The position numbers and the translations under genes are program-made. Shown piece after piece: positions 58,318 to 64,000 of a DNA stretch of 64,000 nt. The stretch's first letter is position 1, and each line of letters opens with the position of its first letter. The notes beneath the pieces are model-generated. The model saw only the letters and a list, made by a program, of their open reading frames with translations, did no database searches and was not told the DNA's origin. This DNA is from Patella vulgata (Eukaryota > Mollusca > Gastropoda > Patellidae): NCBI RefSeq assembly GCF_932274485.2, contig NC_065884.2, positions 36,599,540 to 36,663,539 on the forward strand. Reading direction: 5' to 3'.

Positions 58318-58491
58318 CTTCTCTCAAAATAAACCACTTCAAAATATAAATAAATCTAATCAGCACACCATGTATATAACCCATGTCTCTCAAAATAAAC
58401 TACTTCAATATATTAATAAATATCAACATAACGTGCATATAACCCACTTCTCTCAAAATCAACTACTTCAAATTCAATATATTAATAAATG
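58318..58491. repeat. minisatellite, ~64-bp unit, three copies
   Basis: CTCTCAAAATAAACYACTTC recurs at about 58320, 58385 and 58449 followed by ATATTAATAAAT and CATATAACCCA. Confidence 0.75.
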
Positions 58492-58769
58492 AAAAGCCCG
58501 GGGGAAGAACGATCTAAGTCACTTTTTCAACGAACAACAGTTGATGGCGCCATCTGATAGCCAATTGTATAAGCTTTCTGCAGAACAATCAATTTCAGGT
58601 AAAAATGATCGGAGTCGCATTGAAGCATGGCCCTTCTGAAATGGCCTCCCAGACAAATACGTCCATCCTATCCTTTATTTGACCTTAATTTGGCTGAAAA
58701 GTGGAAGTCAGTTGTTGTACTGGTAATTATGATTCGTATTAAACATCATTTTGAAGTTGTAATTAAACC

Positions 58770-58818
58770 CACTCAGACAGGATACGCCCACATTTTGCAA
58801 GAGATGGATAGAGAACAA
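58770..58818 (+). mobile_element. pearl-D head fragment D4
   Basis: CAGACAGGATACGCCCACAT and TTTGCAAGAGATGGATAGAG only. It directly precedes the DIRS-like copy B. Confidence 0.6.
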
Positions 58819-58859
58819 GTCGCGGTCATCAAGCGTTGTTGAATTTTTTTCACTCTCTA

Positions 58860-59820
58860 TGGAGGAAAGTGATTTTTAGGGTTTCTGCGAGGCAGATCTT
58901 TTAAATGATCATAATGTAACAGCTAATGTGGATATACTTGATCTAAATGTCGAAAATACAGCTTTTTTAGACAGAGATTTTATTCATCAGGAGCATGAAA
59001 ATCGAGTACAAACCGGATGTTTACAACAGTCTGATGATGTAGGTCATTCTTCCGTAGTCGGTAGTAGTGTATCCGTTAGTAAAGATAGATTGCCGGGCAG
59101 TCAACAAGAGTTGTCGCATATTTTTACTTTTTTCGGTAATGAAACATTTATAATACATTAAAATCTGATTAAGAGTAACAACTCATTAAGTAATTACCAG
59201 AAAACCACTGGGTTTCAGTAATAATCCGTCTTTTCACCAATCTCCTGATGTTCTTGCTAACAGTCAAGGTCAGTTAATAGGCCCATTTCACAGGGGTATG
59301 AAGACAAGTTACCTGTATATCAGGATGATTTGGATTTTAATAAAAACATTGTGGGTAACAATGAACCGGTATTGGATATTGTAGATCCTAAAGTCTTTAT
59401 GATGAATTTATGGAGGAAACGCAAGAACCTGAAGTTGATATCCCCAAAATATTTTAGGGTGATGACATGTTTAATGATCCCGTCAATGAGTCTGTTCTCA
59501 GCTTGAATACAAATAAAAAGGTAGAGATAGAGAAACTAACATCCAAAAATCCTCCGCCAGTTAACTGTAAGAGATTGTTGCCACCCTTGGTGGATCAGGA
59601 ATTTTGGCATGTCCTGCCCAGAGCGACTCAAACCCAGGACTCCTCAATTCAAGAAGTTCAGAAACTCGTGGGTCTGGGTTTATCTCCTTTGATTCCGCTG
59701 TTGAATAAGAATATCGATCCTGAGGTCAAGTCCTCGATAATAGACTCTATTATAACTTTAGGAAATGTGCACTTAGAGTTGTCACTAAAGCGCAGATTAT
59801 TTCTTCGCAAGTACATGTAA
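58860..59820 (+). pseudogene. gag-like part of DIRS copy B
   Basis: Acidic first part (DILDLNVENTAFLDRDFIHQ) and a later segment with FWHVLPRATQTQDSSIQEVQ and IIDSIITLGNVHLELSLKRR, typical of DIRS gag-like proteins. Part of the broken element 58830-63180. Confidence 0.65.
59094..59208 (+). mobile_element. truncated pearl head (P8) inside DIRS copy B gag
   Basis: GATAGATTGCC joined directly to GGGCAGTCAACAAGAGTTGT and the type-B subhead (AACATTTATAATACATT). About 115 bp; core and tail are absent. Confidence 0.7.
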
Positions 59821-60109
59821 CATAGTAAAAAGTACCATCCTTTATGTTCTATTACAAGACCTGTTGAGGAAACATTATTTGGCCCTGATGTAGCCAACAG
59901 GATCAGAGAAATTGATCAATCAAATAGAATCCACAATTCCTTTTCTAATAGGGTAGTGTTTAGAGGAAATGGAAGAAGACCTTTTTTAGGACAAGGTTTC
60001 AGATGCCAAGTACAGCCCCCGGATCGTTCCGGCAAGACATTCAGGGGCCGTCCCTTTTCCAACCGGGGAAGGGCAAGAGACAGGTTCCCTCGCCAAAATT
60101 ACTACTAGA

Positions 60110-61920
60110 TGAGGTAAGTAATATTAAATCTTTTTATGCTGGACAAATTTCAAAGTTTTATAAAAACTGGGCTACTATTACCTCAGATCAATGGGTGTTT
60201 AATATTGTTAGTGCTTATAGAATTGATTTTATTTCAACTCCTGTTCAGATGGCTATTCCAAATAGCCCACCTTTTAATCTTGAACAGATGTCTTTAATAG
60301 ACGAGGAAGTCAATAAAATGGTTTTTAAGAAAGCCATTAGTTATGTGTCAGCAGCAGACTGTTCCGGTCAGTTTATTTCCAATATTTTTCTTGTTCTCAA
60401 AAAAAACTGGTGATTCTAGACCAGTTATAAATTTAAAGAAATTAAATGAATTATTTGTCTACAAACATTTTAAGCAGGAAACACTGGCTATTACCCTAAA
60501 AGCTATTAAACAGAATGATTTTTTAACATCCATTGATCTCAAAGATGCTTATTTTTCAATTCCTGTTTGTCTCGATCATCGAAAATATCAACGTTTCATA
60601 TGGAGAGTTCAAGTATACGAGTTTAATTGTTTACCTTTTGGTCTATCGTCAGCTCCACAAATTTTTACAAAAACTCTCAAACCTGTGTTTGCTTCTCTCA
60701 GAAAACAGGGCATTATTATATGTACATATTTTATAGATGATTCCTTGTTTGCTGCAAGTTCTGTTAAAGAAGGTATTAAAAATATTCAAACAGCTATCAG
60801 TTTATTGGAGAATTTAGGTTTCTGTGTAAACGAGAAGAAATCATGTTTAGAACCATCTAAAGAGATGGTTTTTCTAGGTTTTAAAATTAAAATTAGAGAT
60901 TTTAAAGTTATCAAGTTTTGTTGATACCTGAGAAAATCTCCAAAATAAAGAAAATGGCTGAGGAAATTTTATTTAGTTCAAATTTGTCAATTCGTATGGT
61001 AGCATCATTTGTTGGACTATGTTCCTTTAGTAGAACTGCTATTATACTTGCTCCATTTTTCATCCATTATTTAGATAAACAGAAAAACTTATTTCTGTCA
61101 AAATGTAATTTTAACTATGATAATGATATCATTCTTAATCAGGCTATGGTTTCTGAATTAGAATGGTGGAGGTCTAAAGTACATATATAATGGATTTTTT
61201 ATTCAGCCACCTAATATATCTTGGTTTTTAACATCTGATGCTTCCCCTGATGGATGGGGTGCCCACATGGGTAATTTCCAAACCAATGGCCGTTGGAATC
61301 TCTCAGAGCAAGAAAACCATATCAATTATTTAGAACTTTTGGCTATATTTTATGCTCTTAAGTCTCTCTATGATCATCTTTTTAATACACATGTTTGTAT
61401 CCAGTCTGACAACACTGTTGCTATTTCTTACATAAATAATCAGTGTGGTTCTATTGATAACCTGTTCGAATTATCTAAAGAAGTTTGGCTGTGGTCTTCG
61501 AAAAGAGGAATCTTTTTGTCAGCCAAACATGTTGCTGGTAAATCTAATGTGTTGGCGGACAGTTTGTCTAGAAATTTTTCTAGTTCCACCAAATGGAAGC
61601 TAAATGAATATATATTTACTAAGATTTGTAATTATTTTTTCATACCCGATGTTGATCTGTTTGCTTTCAGGCTTAATAGACAATTAGACAAATATGTTGC
61701 TTGGCATCCAGACCCTTTTTGTTTAGCATGTGATGCTTTTTCAATATCTTGGTCAAAATATAAACCATATCTTTTTCCACCTTTCAGCATGATATCAAGG
61801 GTTCTGGCAAAGGTATCCGAAAACAGAATATACCAACTCAGGTGTGGTATCCGATTTTACTATCAATGCTCACAGCCAACCCAGTTCGGTTATTTGTCCG
61901 CAAGGACCTTTTACGTTTAA
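60110..61920 (+). pseudogene. RT and RNase H part of DIRS copy B
   Basis: RT motifs DSRPVINLKKLNELF, LTSIDLKDAYFSIPV, LPFGLSSAPQIFTKTLKPV and CTYFIDDSLFA. RNase H motifs SDASPDGWGAHMG, LELLAIFYAL, IQSDNTVAISYIN and SNVLADSLSR. The combination with a following tyrosine recombinase defines DIRS. Part of the broken element 58830-63180. Confidence 0.9.
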
Positions 61921-62924
61921 CTCACAATGGGGCGTTGCATCCTCTTCGAGGGAAGAACCTATATCTAACAGGATGCAAGATATCTGGCAATCCTTCTCTA
62001 ATAATGGAATATCAAAGCAGTCTGCAGATATCATCCTTAATTCTTGGCGGCCATCTGCCAACAAACAGTATGGGTTGGCCTGGAGAAGATGGAATTTTTG
62101 GTGTTGTAAACAACAGATTAATCCATTGGATCCATCTGTAGAAATTTTTATAAATTTCTTGGGAGATATGTCTAAACAATTTTCTTATAGTGTTATAAAT
62201 ATTATTAGATCTTCTGTAATTCAAACACTTGAAGCCTTGGGCAATTCTGTAATTATATCAGCCGTTGGTTGGTCGATTCATGAAGGGATTATATGATAAT
62301 GATCCACCTAAGCCTAGATATCTTTTTAATTGGGATGCTTCAATATTAGTAAAATACTTGGGTACACTGTATCCATTGCAAGATTTATCTTTGAGATTTT
62401 TGACATATAAAACAGTTGGTTTGTTGGCTTTGGCTACAGCTCAGAGATGTCAAACTTTAACAGCCTTCTGCCAGAATGCTTTTTATGATTCAGGTTCTGT
62501 TATAACCTTGGGAGTAAATAAGGTTTTGAAAACTTCTCGTCCTTCAACACCGTTGTTTATGGTTAAAATTCCAAATTTTAAAGATGTTAAAATATGTCCT
62601 TGTTTTACTTTGAGACATTATTTTGGTACAACAGTAGAATGCCGTAAATCCAATCAGATTTTTATTTCCTTTCATACCAAGAAGGCTGTAGCCCCAGGAA
62701 CTATTGCCAGGTGGCTAAAAGAATTGTTGAAGCTAGCAGGAATTGATACTTTCATTTTTAAAGCCCATTCAATTAGAGGGGCATCAACCTCTTCGGCATT
62801 TCATGCTGGTTATTCTATTTCAGAGATTTTGAAGGCTGCGGACTGGAAGTCTACGGATACGTTTGCCAAATTTTACCACCGGGATGTGGGGAGTTTTTCA
62901 TCCTGTGTTTTGGGAAATAAATAA
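61844..62924 (+). pseudogene. tyrosine recombinase part of DIRS copy B
   Basis: Tyrosine-recombinase motifs ATAQRCQTLTAF (first Arg), FKAHSIRGASTSSAFHAG (His-x-x-Arg) and ADWKSTDTFAKFYHRDV (Trp and catalytic Tyr). DIRS elements integrate by this enzyme instead of an integrase. Part of the broken element 58830-63180. Confidence 0.9.
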
Positions 62925-63189
62925 CAAATCTTTGAAAAGACAATACGGGAAGTGTTGTGATCATTGATATGGGGTGTGGTCATGTGTCATTAAGTGCATA
63001 AACACACCGATGCAGTGAGCTATTTTTAGCCTTTTAAGTTTGAACGAGTGTGCATGGTTAGAAAGAGTAATAAGTAATATGCAATATAAATCCTTGAGCC
63101 CTCGGGCTATATATTCATATAATCCTTCTCATCCATCACGCCCTTCGGGCGCTTGGATGAGAGGGGGATAATACATCGTTAGAATCATA

Positions 63190-63762
63190 ATTAGGCCAGC
63201 TATCTGAATGTGTAAACGATTTGTAATATTCTGTTTAAATAATAAAGTAATAGAGAGTTTTCCAAAATTTCACGATTTTTCGACCTTTCCGATTTTCAGT
63301 CCCTTTTATTATCCTATTCCTGACATTTCAAAGTCTTTATTGGAATGGCTTAATGCACAAGACTATCAAATGGATGCTCAATAGAGAAAGTTAAAAAAAA
63401 AATGGAGGTTAATTATTTGAATAAAGGCGTCCAAAAACGCTCCAAATCAGAAAATACTTGATTTTTAGCGTGCAATATTTTGCTGTCTGGTCATAGTATC
63501 CGTATGCATTGGGTATCACACGATAGTCCATTCACTGGGCCACCCAACGCTACCTCAATTGGTTGAATCCGGTGGTATCGGACAGAGAAATCGCGTTTTT
63601 CCCAAATGTACCCATTTTTTGTGTTGTTTTCAACATATCGGACATTATTTCGACTACTTCCGGTCTACAAATCATTGTTGAAATTGCTTTATCCTTTGCT
63701 ATGGTCATATGACTTCATGCTCCAGAAGTTTCAGAAATATCGATTTGGTCGTAAAAAGAAAA
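63190..63762. other. no gene seen
   Basis: Noncoding sequence with one inverted CTTCCGGT (63656), no repeat shared at length with the window. Confidence 0.4.
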
Positions 63763-64000
63763 GATAGGTTGCCAGGCAACAATACATACGCCCACAGCAG
63801 CTAAATCGTCCAGGCAGTCAACAAGTGTTGTCGCATATTTTTACTTTTTTCGTTAATGAAACATTTATAATACATTCAAATCTGATTAAGAGTAACAACT
63901 CATTAAGTAATTATCAGAAAACCATTAGAATTTGTTTGGTTTTTATGAAGTTCTGCCCCATGCTAACATTTAGTATACAAAACTTTTAACATCATGGATC
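63763..64000 (+). mobile_element. pearl-type element P7, head, runs off the window
   Basis: Head GATAGGTTGCCAGGCAAC, ATACGCCCACA, type-B subhead to the window end; nearly the same as P3 and P5. Confidence 0.85.

Larger units (their letters stand above)
58830..63180 (+). mobile_element. DIRS-like tyrosine-recombinase retroelement, copy B, broken
   Basis: Fossil with gag (about 58860-59820), RT and RNase H (about 60110-61830) and tyrosine recombinase (about 61845-62924). It has about five or more breaks and a truncated pearl head inside gag. The last 100 bp contain two GC-rich palindromes, AGCCCTCGGGCT (about 63097) and CGCCCTTCGGGCG (about 63140), as seen near DIRS-type termini. Better preserved than copy A. 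Confidence 0.88.

Overview
The window looks like intronic DNA from a large, transposon-rich bivalve mollusc genome. Two lines of evidence point there. First, two consecutive protein-coding exons on the minus strand (39292-39386, then 8910-8995) translate into the N-lobe of a BRSK/SAD-family serine/threonine kinase with matching splice phases, and are separated by a 30.3-kb intron. Second, the rest is dominated by repeats of the type described as bivalve 'pearl' elements: a hairpin-bearing head, a tandem core that begins each unit with a CAAGGGCCATAACTCT-like phrase, and a tail ending in GGGGGCGACGGCAATATAC...CCACATTTCAATGTGG. No tRNA or rRNA gene and no CRISPR array was seen. No BRSK exon other than these two was recognised, so the neighbouring introns probably run off both window edges.

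Layout. 1-4771: a broken Ty3/gypsy element whose left end lies outside the window. 5039-6019: two gag remnants of other LTR elements. 6020-8502: pearl copy P1, split by a 1,210-bp hAT element with a perfect 8-bp target duplication. 8508-8874: two SINE pieces ending about 30 bp from the BRSK splice donor. 8910-8995: BRSK exon. 9611-15190: pearls P2 and P3 back to back, holding a foldback element, a piggyBac-type MITE and two SINEs. 15330-19480: an old DIRS-like element split by a SINE and by a complete Tc1 transposon with an intact transposase. 20170-21355: an inverted repeat containing the compact pearl P4. 22180-30511: a four-layer nest in which pearl P5 contains a TTAA-flanked long-TIR element, which contains a CR1/L2-like LINE, which contains a 2,898-bp unit bounded by apparently identical 462-bp direct repeats. 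30615-35215: a Penelope-like fragment, repeat family X, a Tc1 relic and pearl-D copies. 35547-39194: SINEs, pearl tails and unrecognised intron sequence. 39292-39386: BRSK exon. 39784-43504: a broken BEL/Pao element on the minus strand. 43505-47700: a gag remnant hit by pearl P6, which carries an X copy and a TTAA element with ~700-bp inverted arms around zinc-finger gene pieces. 47840-51680: a Penelope-like element with an N-terminal GIY-YIG domain, split by a hAT MITE. 52119-58818: degraded SINEs, pearl-D pieces and a 328-bp tandem repeat. 58830-63180: a second DIRS-like element. 63763-64000: the head of pearl P7.

How it works together: only BRSK is a host gene. Everything else is a layered record of transposition into its introns. 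Pearls, SINEs and TTAA-seeking elements repeatedly use older pearl cores as landing sites. The Tc1 element and the 2.9-kb direct-repeat unit look youngest, judged from perfect or identical termini; the gypsy, BEL, DIRS and gag pieces are fossils.
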